From contig NZ_JAIXCQ010000003.1 of the NCBI RefSeq assembly GCF_020297055.1, positions 370,327 to 426,821 of the forward strand: DNA of 56,495 bases, read 5' to 3'. The stretch comes from Isoptericola luteus (GTDB lineage: Bacteria > Actinomycetota > Actinomycetes > Actinomycetales > Cellulomonadaceae). How positions within the stretch are numbered: the first letter of the stretch is position 1; each line of letters starts with the position of its first letter. Of the stretch, positions 47,373 through 56,495 are shown piece by piece. The notes under the pieces were generated by a model. That model was not told where the DNA came from. It was given only the letters and a program-made list of their open reading frames with translations, and did no database searches. The translations under genes and the position numbers were made by a program.

Positions 47373-47977
47373 CTACTTCCCCAGGACGAGGCTCATCGCC
47401 TCGGCGCGGGTCGCCGCGTTCTGCATCACGCCGCGCACCGCCGACGTCACCGTGCGGGAGCCGGGCTTGCGCACGCCGCGCATCGACATGCACAGGTGCT
47501 CGCACTCGACCACGACGAGCACGCCGCGCGGCTCGAGGATCCTCACCAGGGCGTCCGCGACCTGCGTCGTCAGGCGCTCCTGCACCTGCGGCCGGCGTGC
47601 GTACACGTCCACGAGCCGCGCCAGCTTGGACAGCCCCGTGATGCGCCCGTCGACGCTGGGGATGTAGCCCACGTGCGCCACCCCGTGGAACGGCACCAGA
47701 TGGTGCTCACAGGTGGAGTACACCTCGATGTCCTTGACCAGCACCATCTCTTCGTGGCCGATGTCGAACGTCGTGGTCAGCACGTCCTCCGGCTCCTGGC
47801 GCAGCCCCGCGAAGATCTCGCGGTAGGCACGCGCCACGCGGGCGGGCGTGTCCTTGAGGCCCTCGCGGTCCGGGTCCTCGCCGACGGCGAGCAGCAGCTC
47901 GCGCACGGCGGCCTGCGCCCGTTCCGCGTCGTACGGGGGCACGTCCGCGGCCCGGCGCACCCCGATCCGCGCCTCCG

Positions 47978-47981
<4 letters not shown>
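47373..47981 (-). CDS. folE: GTP cyclohydrolase I
   Basis: A 202-residue enzyme making dihydroneopterin triphosphate, the first folate step. Zinc ligands are seen in [13 protein letters not shown] (Cys and His) and [11 protein letters not shown] (Cys). [10 protein letters not shown] and RPQVQERLT are conserved. The GTG start at 47981 overlaps the ftsH stop by 4 bp. Folate genes folE-folP-folBK are in pathway order. Confidence 0.97.
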
Positions 47982-50044
<2,063 letters not shown>

Positions 50045-50179
50045 CGGCGACGGGGACGGCTCCCCGCTTCCCTTCCTTCGGGCAATGTGTGACGACGACG
50101 CTACACGTCCCCTGTGGACGAACGGTGAGTGTTCGCCCAGGGCGGGACGCCCCGCGTCAGCGGGCCGGCGCCGGGTACG

Positions 50180-50731
50180 TCAGCTGTAGACGTGCGGCGC
50201 GAGCGTCCCGACGAACGGCAGGTTGCGGTACTTCTCGGCGTAGTCCAGGCCGTACCCGACGACGAACTCGTTCGGGATGTCGAAGCCCACGTACCGCACG
50301 TCCACCTCGACCTTCGCGGCGTCCGGCTTGCGCAGCATGGTCGCGATCTCGACCGACGCCGGGCCCCGCGAGCGCAGGTTCGCCACGAGCCACGAGAGCG
50401 TGAGGCCGGAGTCGATGATGTCCTCGACGATGAGCACGTTGCGGCCCGTGAGGTCCGCGTCGAGGTCCTTGAGGATGCGCACGACGCCGGACGACTTGGT
50501 GCCCGACCCGTAGGACGAGACCGCCATCCAGTCCATCTGCACGGGGTGGTGCAGGCGGCGCGCCAGGTCGGCCATGGCCATGACGGCACCCTTGAGCACG
50601 CCGACGAGGAGCAGGTCCTGACCCGCGTAGTCCGCGTCGATCTTCGCGGCCAGCTCGTCGAGCTTGGCGCTGATCTCCTCCTCGGTGAGCAGGATGTTGG
50701 CGAGATCGCCTGCGACGTCCGACTGGTCCAC
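50180..50731 (-). CDS. hpt: Hypoxanthine phosphoribosyltransferase
   Basis: A 183-residue purine salvage enzyme making IMP or GMP from hypoxanthine or guanine and PRPP. The PRPP loop is [14 protein letters not shown], with [16 protein letters not shown] near the N-terminus and a final [11 protein letters not shown] 50731 lies 3 bp after the tilS stop. The hpt-tilS-ftsH order is conserved from Firmicutes to actinobacteria. Confidence 0.96.
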   Translation of the reverse strand: MDQSDVAGDLANILLTEEEISAKLDELAAKIDADYAGQDLLLVGVLKGAVMAMADLARRLHHPVQMDWMAVSSYGSGTKSSGVVRILKDLDADLTGRNVLIVEDIIDSGLTLSWLVANLRSRGPASVEIATMLRKPDAAKVEVDVRYVGFDIPNEFVVGYGLDYAEKYRNLPFVGTLAPHVYS

Positions 50732-50734
50732 GGG

Positions 50735-51988
50735 TCACTCCTCGGTGGGGCGGGTGGGGGGCTGGGGGGCTGCGTCCGGCGGGGGCGTGTGAGTGCGGTC
50801 TGGGGACGGACGCAGGAAAAGCCTGCCACACGCTCGCACCGCCCGGGCGCCGCCCGGCAGGTGGGCGGCCCCCTGCCCCCGCCAGGAGACCACGAGCGCG
50901 TCGAGCGCGTCGACGTGCCGGGCGCCCGTCGCCCCAGGTGCGCAGCCCACGGCGGCGGCCGCCGACCGCAGTGCACGACGGCGCAGCGCCGCCGGTGCCC
51001 CGGCCAGCACGACGGCGTCCAGCACCAGCCCGCCGGCGTCAGGCGCCCGCCCGCCGCTGCGGCCGGCCGGGCTGGCGGTCCCGCCCGGCCCGGTCGGCCC
51101 GGCCGGCACACAGGGCTCGGCCGGTTCGGCCGGCACCGTCGCCTGCGCCAGCAGGTCCGCCGCGAGCCTGTCCAGCAGGTCGGCGTCGTCGCGCAGCTGG
51201 TCCGCCGTCCGGCCGAGCGCCGCGACCACGCCCGGACCGAGGACGTCCTCGAGCACGGGCACGACGGCGTGACGCACCCGCGTACGTGCCGGGGCACCGT
51301 CGTCCCTGTCCGTCGCCTTCCCTGCCCCGGACGGCGACGGACAGGGACGGACGTCGGGCAGCAGGTTGGTGGGGTCGGTCCAGAAGTCGATGCCGAGCGC
51401 GGCGCACACCGCCTCGGTCTGCGTGCGGCGCAGGTCCAGGAACGGTCGGCGGTACCGCCCGCGGCGTCGCGGCATCCCGGCGAGCGAGCGCGCCCCGCTG
51501 CCGCGTGCCAGCCCGAGCAGCACGGACTCGGCCTGGTCGTCCAGGGTGTGGCCCAGCAGCACCGCGACGGCGTCGAGCTCGGCCGCCGTCTCCGCCAGCG
51601 CCCCGTACCGCGCGTCCCGGGCTGCCGCCTCGGTCCCGCCGGCACCCGGGCCGGCCGCCACGTGCACCCGCCGGACGACGACGGGGTCGAGGCCCAGCGC
51701 CCGGCACTGCTCGGCCGCCCGCACGGCGACGTCGTCCGACCCGGGCTGCAGGCCGTGGTCCACGACCACCGCGCCCACGCGGACGGCGTGGCCCCGCGAA
51801 CGCACCGACCGCCCCACCCGTCGGCCCTCGACGGCGGTCACCGCCGCCAGCGCCAGGCTGTCCGCGCCGCCGGAGCACGCGACCAGCACGAGCCCGCCCG
51901 GCACCAGCCCGCCGTCGGCGGCCAGCCTCGCCAGCTCGGCGCGGACGGCGCCGCGCGCCGCCGCGAGCGCCGGGTCGACGCGTGCCAT
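50735..51988 (-). CDS. tilS: tRNA(Ile)-lysidine synthase
   Basis: A 417-residue N-type ATP pyrophosphatase that modifies the AUA-reading tRNA(Ile) anticodon with lysine. The PP-loop SGGADS is at residues 39-44, [22 protein letters not shown] and [12 protein letters not shown] follow. Between the TDPTN motif and [11 protein letters not shown] is an extra stretch of about 20 residues ([17 protein letters not shown]...) encoded by a 49-bp perfect inverted repeat. The C-terminal substrate-binding part is degenerate, as often in actinobacteria. ATG 51988. Confidence 0.9.
   Translation of the reverse strand: MARVDPALAAARGAVRAELARLAADGGLVPGGLVLVACSGGADSLALAAVTAVEGRRVGRSVRSRGHAVRVGAVVVDHGLQPGSDDVAVRAAEQCRALGLDPVVVRRVHVAAGPGAGGTEAAARDARYGALAETAAELDAVAVLLGHTLDDQAESVLLGLARGSGARSLAGMPRRRGRYRRPFLDLRRTQTEAVCAALGIDFWTDPTNLLPDVRPCPSPSGAGKATDRDDGAPARTRVRHAVVPVLEDVLGPGVVAALGRTADQLRDDADLLDRLAADLLAQATVPAEPAEPCVPAGPTGPGGTASPAGRSGGRAPDAGGLVLDAVVLAGAPAALRRRALRSAAAAVGCAPGATGARHVDALDALVVSWRGQGAAHLPGGARAVRACGRLFLRPSPDRTHTPPPDAAPQPPTRPTEE
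51301..51349. repeat. 49-bp in-frame palindrome inside tilS
   Basis: A 17-bp perfect inverted repeat (51301-51317 and 51333-51349; arm GTCCCTGTCCGTCGCC) with a 15-nt loop sits in the coding sequence and preserves the frame. It falls in a surface-loop position of TilS. Confidence 0.8.
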
Positions 51989-52003
51989 GTCGGTCGCGGA
52001 CCG

Positions 52004-53113
52004 TCAGCCGTGGACCCGGCGCACCCACGCACGGGCGTCGGAGATCTCGCGGGCCGAGGGCAGGTGCTCGGGCGCGGCCCACACCGCGTTGAGCCCCTGG
52101 CGCCCCACGATCTCCTCGACCTCGCGCACGAACGCCGCCCCGTCGCGGTACTGGGCGAGCTTGGCGTCCAGGCCGAGGACGCGGCGCAGCAGCAGGTCGA
52201 GAGCGGGCGCCGCATCGCCGTCGCGCCGCTTCTCGAAGCGCGCCCGGATGGTCTTCACCGAGCGCACGGCGCGCGGCCCGACGGCGTCCATCATCACGTC
52301 CGCGTGCCCCTCCAGCAGGGCCATGACGGCGGTGATCTCCTCGAGCTCGCGCCGCTGCTCCGGGCCGAGGATGCCGTCCAGGGGCGTCACGAGCTCGCCG
52401 CGGACGGCCCGCAGCACGGTGTCCGCGACGACCGCCAGCTTGCGCCGCAGCGGCGCCTTCGCCAGCGCCGCCGACGAGCTGGTGACGTCGCCGAGCAGCC
52501 CTTCGACGCGCCCCCGCAGGTGGTCGGCGAGCCAGGGCGCGGTGGCGAACTGCAGCGCGTGCGTCTGCTCGTGCAGGCACACCCACAGCCGGAAGTCCTG
52601 GGGACGCAGGTTCAGCGCCCGCTCGACGGCGAGGACGTTCGGCGCGACCAGCAGCAGCCGGCCACGTTCCTGCCCGTACGGGTCGAACTGGCCGAGCACC
52701 CGGCCCGAGAGCAGCGCGAGCAGGCCACCCACCTCGGCGGCGCCCGCGAGCCGGGCGGCAGCCGACGTGGGCGACCCCTGGGCGCCGAGCTCCGCGGCCA
52801 CCGGGTCCGTCATCGCGCGCATGGACTGCATGTTGGCCCGGGCCCAGGTGGCGCGGTCGACGACGTGCACGTCACCGAGGTCCACCTGGCCGCCCGCCAG
52901 GTCCGCCGTACCCGCCGGGACCATGCGCGTGACCGTGAGCACGTGGTCCACGGCCCGCCCCGCGGCGTCCCGCAGCCCGCCGACGAGGTTGTCCAGCTCC
53001 GCCCGGGGCGCCATCGGGCCCGGGCGGGCGAGGCGGCCCGCCACCTGGGCGGCGGCGGTCCAGTCCAGCAGGGGCTCCGGTGCCACGCGAGGCGACACGG
53101 CGGGGGAAGTCAC
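52004..53113 (-). CDS. Zinc-dependent metalloprotease-like (DUF2342) protein
   Basis: A 369-residue actinobacterial protein. H181-E-Q-T-H185 is an HExxH zinc motif and E268-G-H270 may supply a further ligand. The family is often labelled zinc-dependent metalloprotease or F420-biosynthesis-associated protein, but neither activity is established for it to my knowledge. It is cytoplasmic by sequence (no signal). GTG 53113 gives the conserved start. It lies between dacB and tilS on the same strand, a conserved actinobacterial order. Confidence 0.85.
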   Translation of the reverse strand: MTSPAVSPRVAPEPLLDWTAAAQVAGRLARPGPMAPRAELDNLVGGLRDAAGRAVDHVLTVTRMVPAGTADLAGGQVDLGDVHVVDRATWARANMQSMRAMTDPVAAELGAQGSPTSAAARLAGAAEVGGLLALLSGRVLGQFDPYGQERGRLLLVAPNVLAVERALNLRPQDFRLWVCLHEQTHALQFATAPWLADHLRGRVEGLLGDVTSSSAALAKAPLRRKLAVVADTVLRAVRGELVTPLDGILGPEQRRELEEITAVMALLEGHADVMMDAVGPRAVRSVKTIRARFEKRRDGDAAPALDLLLRRVLGLDAKLAQYRDGAAFVREVEEIVGRQGLNAVWAAPEHLPSAREISDARAWVRRVHG

Positions 53114-53237
53114 GGGACCACCGTAACCGCGCGCCGGCTCCGACAGTCGAGCGGGTTCGGGCAGGCCCCGGCCTGCCATGCCTGCCGACGCCTGCCATGC
53201 CTGCCGAGGCCCGGCGTCGCCGCGGCACCCCGGCGGC

Positions 53238-54650
53238 TCAGCCGGTGGACGTGCAGCCGCAGGTGGCGAGGTCCCCGGCGAAGTCGTCGAAGACCTCGGT
53301 CGCCATCCACGTGTCCTTGATCTTGTCCGCGAGCGTGACGAAGACGAGCTGGCGGTCGTCGGCCGTGACGACGGTGCCCGCGAGCCCGCGCACGCCCGGC
53401 AGGCTGCCCGTCTTGCCGGTCACGTACCCGCGGCCCGGGTCCTCGTCGTCGAACCGCCCGGAGAGCGTGCCCGACAGGCCGCCGACGGGCAGCCCGCGGG
53501 CGACGTCGCGCAGCGTGGGGTGCTCGGGGTCGACCGTGAGCTCGAGGACGTGGGCGAGCTGACGCGGCGTGAGCAGCGAGCCCTTGCCCAGCCCGGACAG
53601 GTCGACGAGCCTCGCGCCCTCGAGGTCGACGCCGAGGGCCTCGACCTTGGCGGTCACCGCCTGCCGGGCGGCGTCCAGGGAACCCGGCAGCCCGGCGTCG
53701 ATCGCGACGACCCGCCCGACCACCTCGGTGATCGTGTTGTCCGAGTACTGCAGCAGGTAGGTCACGACGTCGCGCAGCGGCGCCGACTCGACCCTGCCGA
53801 GCTCGCGGGCCGACGACGGCGCCTTCTCGCGGACGACCTTGCCGCGGACGGTGATCCCACGGTCCTCCAGCGCGGCAGCGAACGTGCGGGCGGCCGCCAG
53901 GGCGGGGTCCTTCTGGCGCTCGGCGTACTCGTCGTCGGTGAGGCGCCCGACGTCGACGGCGAGCGCCGAGACCGGGGCGATGTAGCCCTTGATCCAGCTC
54001 GACGGGATGGCCGGGGCGACGGTGGGGCCGGTGAAGATCGTGTCGTCCAGCCCGAGGGTCACGGTGTCGGCCCCGCTGAGCCCGACCTGACCGGCGACCT
54101 GGTCCGCGAGGTCGCCGAGGCCGGCGTGGCCGTTCGTCGCGTCGTCGTCGCCGGCACCCTCGGCAAGCATCATGTCGCCCCCGCCCACGAGGACGAGGTG
54201 GCCGTCGCCGTCGAGCACGACCGACGTCGGCAGCGTCGTGTCCCCGCCCGGTCCCGCCAGGGCCGCGACCGCCGTCAGCACCTTCTGGGTCGACGCCGGG
54301 ACCATGGGCCGGTCCGGCCCGGCGGAGCCGAGCACGTCGCCCGTGAGCGGGTCCGTGACGATGACGCCGACCCGCTTGCCGAGCTGCTTGTCGCCCGTGA
54401 CGTCGGAGACGAGGTCGGACACGTCCGACGTCGAGGGCACCGGTGCGTCGTCGGGCAGGACCGGCAGGACGGGCTCGAGCTCCGGACCGGTCGTGGCGCC
54501 GGGCGCCGAGGGGAACGGCGCCGGGGGCGCCGGGGCGGGGGACGTCGTGACCATGCCGGGCACGACGTCGTACGCGTCGGCCACGAGGTACCCGCCGAAG
54601 AGCACGACCACGACAGTGACGGTGGCACCGAAGCCGCCACGCCACCCCAT
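53238..54650 (-). CDS. dacB: D-alanyl-D-alanine carboxypeptidase/endopeptidase, PBP4 (S13)
   Basis: A 470-residue penicillin-binding protein. A signal anchor (about 8-28) is followed by a Pro-rich linker and the S13 domain with S120-T-Q-K123 (SxxK), S303-D-N305 (SxN) and K413-T-G (KTG), the three active-site motifs. It trims or cleaves peptidoglycan cross-links outside the membrane. ATG 54650 is preceded by GAGGAGGG. Two Cys near the end (TCGCTSTG) could pair. It is divergent from ppa. Confidence 0.94.
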   Translation of the reverse strand: MGWRGGFGATVTVVVVLFGGYLVADAYDVVPGMVTTSPAPAPPAPFPSAPGATTGPELEPVLPVLPDDAPVPSTSDVSDLVSDVTGDKQLGKRVGVIVTDPLTGDVLGSAGPDRPMVPASTQKVLTAVAALAGPGGDTTLPTSVVLDGDGHLVLVGGGDMMLAEGAGDDDATNGHAGLGDLADQVAGQVGLSGADTVTLGLDDTIFTGPTVAPAIPSSWIKGYIAPVSALAVDVGRLTDDEYAERQKDPALAAARTFAAALEDRGITVRGKVVREKAPSSARELGRVESAPLRDVVTYLLQYSDNTITEVVGRVVAIDAGLPGSLDAARQAVTAKVEALGVDLEGARLVDLSGLGKGSLLTPRQLAHVLELTVDPEHPTLRDVARGLPVGGLSGTLSGRFDDEDPGRGYVTGKTGSLPGVRGLAGTVVTADDRQLVFVTLADKIKDTWMATEVFDDFAGDLATCGCTSTG

Positions 54651-54842
54651 GCGGCCCTCCTCGTGTCGGTGAGCATCGTCACAGACCGGGTCCCGTGCCG
54701 TGCTCAGTGCGTATCATCCCACGTCCGGGCGCGGCACGGAGCCAGGCCGCGACCCGTTTCGCGGGTCACCTCGTGGCACACTTTGACAGGGCGTCTGCAC
54801 GGAGCATGCCCGCCACCGAGCATGGACGAGCATGGAGGAACA

Positions 54843-55343
54843 GTGGAGTTCGACGTCACGATCGAGATCCCGAAGGGCCAGCGGAACAAGTACGAGGTCG
54901 ACCACGAGACCGGTCGCATCCGTCTTGACCGCATGCTCTTCACGTCGACCCGCTACCCGGACGACTACGGGTTCATCGAGGGCACCCTGGGCGAGGACGG
55001 CGACCCGCTGGACGCGCTGGTGCTGCTCGAGGAGCCGACGTTCCCCGGCTGCCTCATCAAGTGCCGCGCGCTCGGCATGTTCCGCATGCGTGACGAGGCC
55101 GGCGGCGACGACAAGGTGCTGTGCGTGCCGATGGGCGACCAGCGGGCCGCCTGGCGTCAGGACATCGACGACGTCTCCGACTTCCACCGCCTGGAGATCC
55201 AGCACTTCTTCGAGGTCTACAAGGACCTCGAGCCCGGCAAGTCCGTCGAGGGCGCGCACTGGGTGGGCCGGTCCGAGGCCGAGGCCGAGATCGAGCGCTC
55301 GTTCCAGCGCGCGAAGGACACCGGCTACTACGACGGGCACTGA
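54843..55343 (+). CDS. ppa: Inorganic pyrophosphatase (family I)
   Basis: A 166-residue cytoplasmic enzyme hydrolysing pyrophosphate. The signature [11 protein letters not shown] carries the metal-binding Asp residues; [15 protein letters not shown] and [12 protein letters not shown] frame it. GTG 54843 is preceded by GGAGGAA at the right distance. It is divergent from dacB, as in many actinobacteria, with 192 bp between them that show no clear promoter to me. Confidence 0.97.
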   Translation: MEFDVTIEIPKGQRNKYEVDHETGRIRLDRMLFTSTRYPDDYGFIEGTLGEDGDPLDALVLLEEPTFPGCLIKCRALGMFRMRDEAGGDDKVLCVPMGDQRAAWRQDIDDVSDFHRLEIQHFFEVYKDLEPGKSVEGAHWVGRSEAEAEIERSFQRAKDTGYYDGH

Positions 55344-55376
55344 CGCCGGCGCGTCTGCGGTGTCTACTGTGGGCGC

Positions 55377-56438
55377 ATGCTTGCTGCCGTCATCCACGAC
55401 GCCCGTGACGTCCGCGCCGAAGAGCGCCCGCACCCGAAGATCCTCACCCCCGGCGACGCGGTCGTCCGCGTCGTCGCGGCGTGCGTGTGCGGGTCCGACC
55501 TGTGGCCCTACCGCGGTGTGACCCCGGTGAAGCGACCGCGGCCCATCGGCCACGAGCTCGTGGGCGTCGTCGAGGAGCTGGGCTCCGAGGTGACGTCCGC
55601 GCGGGTGGGCGACTTCGTCGTCCTCCCGTTCACCATGAGCTGCGGCGTCTGCCAGTCGTGCCGGGCCGGCTACCCGGCGGCGTGCGACCTGGTGACCGGC
55701 TTCGGCTCCACCGACCGTGGCGGCCACCCCGTCGACGGCGCCCAGGGCGAGCGTGTGCGCATCCCGCTCGCGCAGCACTCGCTGTTCCCCGTGGGACGCT
55801 CGGAGGCCGAGCTCGAGGCCGCCGGTCTCGTGCCGCACCTGCTCGCCCTCGCGGACGTCATGTCGACGGGCTACCACGCCGCGTCCTCCGCCCGGGTCTC
55901 GACGGGCGACACGGTCGTCGTGGTGGGCGACGGCGCGGTCGGCCTGTGCGGCGTGATCGCCGCGCGGCTGCTCGGCGCGGAGCGGGTGATCGCCATGAGC
56001 CGGCACGAGGACCGCGCAGCCCTCGCGCGCGAGCTCGGCGCGACCGACGTCGTGGCCGAGCGCGGCCAGGAGGGCGTGGCCGCCGTCCGCGACCTGCTGG
56101 GCGGCGACCTCGCCGACGCCGCCCTCGAGTGCGTCGGCACCAAGCAGTCGATGGACACCGCGCTCGACGTCGTCCGCGGCGGTGGGCGCGTCGGGTTCGT
56201 CGGCGTCCCCCACGGCGGGCCCGAGCTGAGCGTGCGCCGGCTCTTCGAGCGCAACATCACGATCGGCGGCGGGATGGCGTCCGCGCGCCGGTACATGGAG
56301 ACCCTGCTGCCGTCGGTGCTGGCGGGCGAGATCCTGCCCGGCAAGGTCTTCGACCTCGAGCTGCCGCTGTCCGACGTCGCCCAGGCGTACGCCGCGATGG
56401 ACGAGCGGCGCGCCACGAAGGTGCTGCTGCGCCCCTGA
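55377..56438 (+). CDS. Zinc-dependent alcohol dehydrogenase (MDR family)
   Basis: A 353-residue medium-chain dehydrogenase. The catalytic zinc site is CGSD (Cys) with GHELVG (His, Glu), and the structural zinc motif CGVCQSCRAGYPAAC has the four Cys. The NAD(P) loop GDGAVGLCG follows, with SRHED suggesting NADP or NAD choice cannot be told. It is close to the group annotated as IMP-dehydrogenase-like or threonine/alcohol dehydrogenases; the substrate is unknown. It begins 33 bp after ppa and probably is a separate unit. Confidence 0.9.
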   Translation: MLAAVIHDARDVRAEERPHPKILTPGDAVVRVVAACVCGSDLWPYRGVTPVKRPRPIGHELVGVVEELGSEVTSARVGDFVVLPFTMSCGVCQSCRAGYPAACDLVTGFGSTDRGGHPVDGAQGERVRIPLAQHSLFPVGRSEAELEAAGLVPHLLALADVMSTGYHAASSARVSTGDTVVVVGDGAVGLCGVIAARLLGAERVIAMSRHEDRAALARELGATDVVAERGQEGVAAVRDLLGGDLADAALECVGTKQSMDTALDVVRGGGRVGFVGVPHGGPELSVRRLFERNITIGGGMASARRYMETLLPSVLAGEILPGKVFDLELPLSDVAQAYAAMDERRATKVLLRP

Positions 56439-56471
56439 CCGACCCGACCCCTGACCGACCCCTGACCGACC
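56432..56471 (+). repeat. Short tandem repeats at the end of the alcohol dehydrogenase gene
   Basis: CCCCTGACCGACC occurs three times (56432, 56448, 56459). The first copy contains the dehydrogenase stop codon. Nothing else is visible in the last 57 bases of the window. Confidence 0.6.
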
Positions 56472-56495
56472 CAGCCCCTGAGTGTTGTGTGCGGG

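Noticed and set aside
50129-53320. 1063-codon open frame on the plus strand
   Set aside because: Antisense to hpt, tilS and the metalloprotease gene; no domain recognisable and the composition is typical of a shadow frame.

Overview
The window is very GC-rich DNA from an actinobacterium. Mycothiol synthesis (mshA), Lsr2, CarD, DUF3263 and DUF4032 proteins, a SenX3-RegX3 type two-component pair, tilS-hpt-ftsH-fol gene order and many GTG/TTG starts point to Actinomycetota, most likely order Micrococcales near Cellulomonadaceae or Promicromonosporaceae. The family-level placement is inferred from gene content only. It is chromosomal housekeeping DNA. I found no insertion sequence, phage gene, cas gene or rRNA, and one tRNA.

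Layout. 1-3.6 kb: groL with two CIRCE operators, a cold-shock gene, a LytR_C membrane protein and a DUF3263 gene, all on minus. 3.8-5.5 kb: ung and an SGNH hydrolase on plus. 5.5-8.5 kb: tRNA-Thr, a DsbA-like protein and a membrane Ser/Thr kinase on minus. 8.6-13.8 kb: otsA-otsB (trehalose), an orphan sugar-ABC ATPase and a DUF4032 gene on plus. 13.8-17.6 kb: rlmB, cysS and a PLP deaminase/aldolase-like gene on minus, divergent from a lactone oxidase. 19.3-21.2 kb: ispF-ispD (MEP isoprenoid pathway) and carD. 22-29.1 kb: a phosphate block made of pstSCAB, regX3-senX3 and phoU, with PHO-box-like repeats before pstS and phoU. 29.1-36.4 kb: a broken DUF4037 gene, gpmA, an F420-type nitroreductase, mshA, a lactonase, lsr2, a 55-residue membrane protein and lysS. 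36.5-39.2 kb: nadC facing nadB (NAD synthesis). 39.2-54.7 kb: one long minus-strand run, dacB, metalloprotease, tilS, hpt, ftsH, folE, folP, folBK, DUF3180, two PH-domain genes, DUF2520, panC, panD, nadB. Many of its genes overlap at GTGA, so translation is probably coupled. 54.8-56.4 kb: ppa and a zinc alcohol dehydrogenase on plus.

The most unusual signal is a family of short intergenic repeats with core CTCTATCTCGGCG and about 22-bp periodicity. They lie at gene 3' ends near 0.06, 19.1-19.3, 30.0 and 37.45 kb, with a C-for-T variant flanking a terminator at 13.8 kb. At three loci the repeat itself supplies the last codon and stop (AGA TAG) of the gene. Other points of interest are a possible pseudoknot leader before the nitroreductase gene, a nested hairpin leader before the DUF4032 gene, twin 42-bp palindromes upstream of ung, a palindromic in-frame insertion in tilS, and a FolB-FolK fusion with a long Pro/Tyr-rich repeat tail.

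Most of the other long open frames are antisense or out-of-frame shadows caused by the high GC content and are not annotated.
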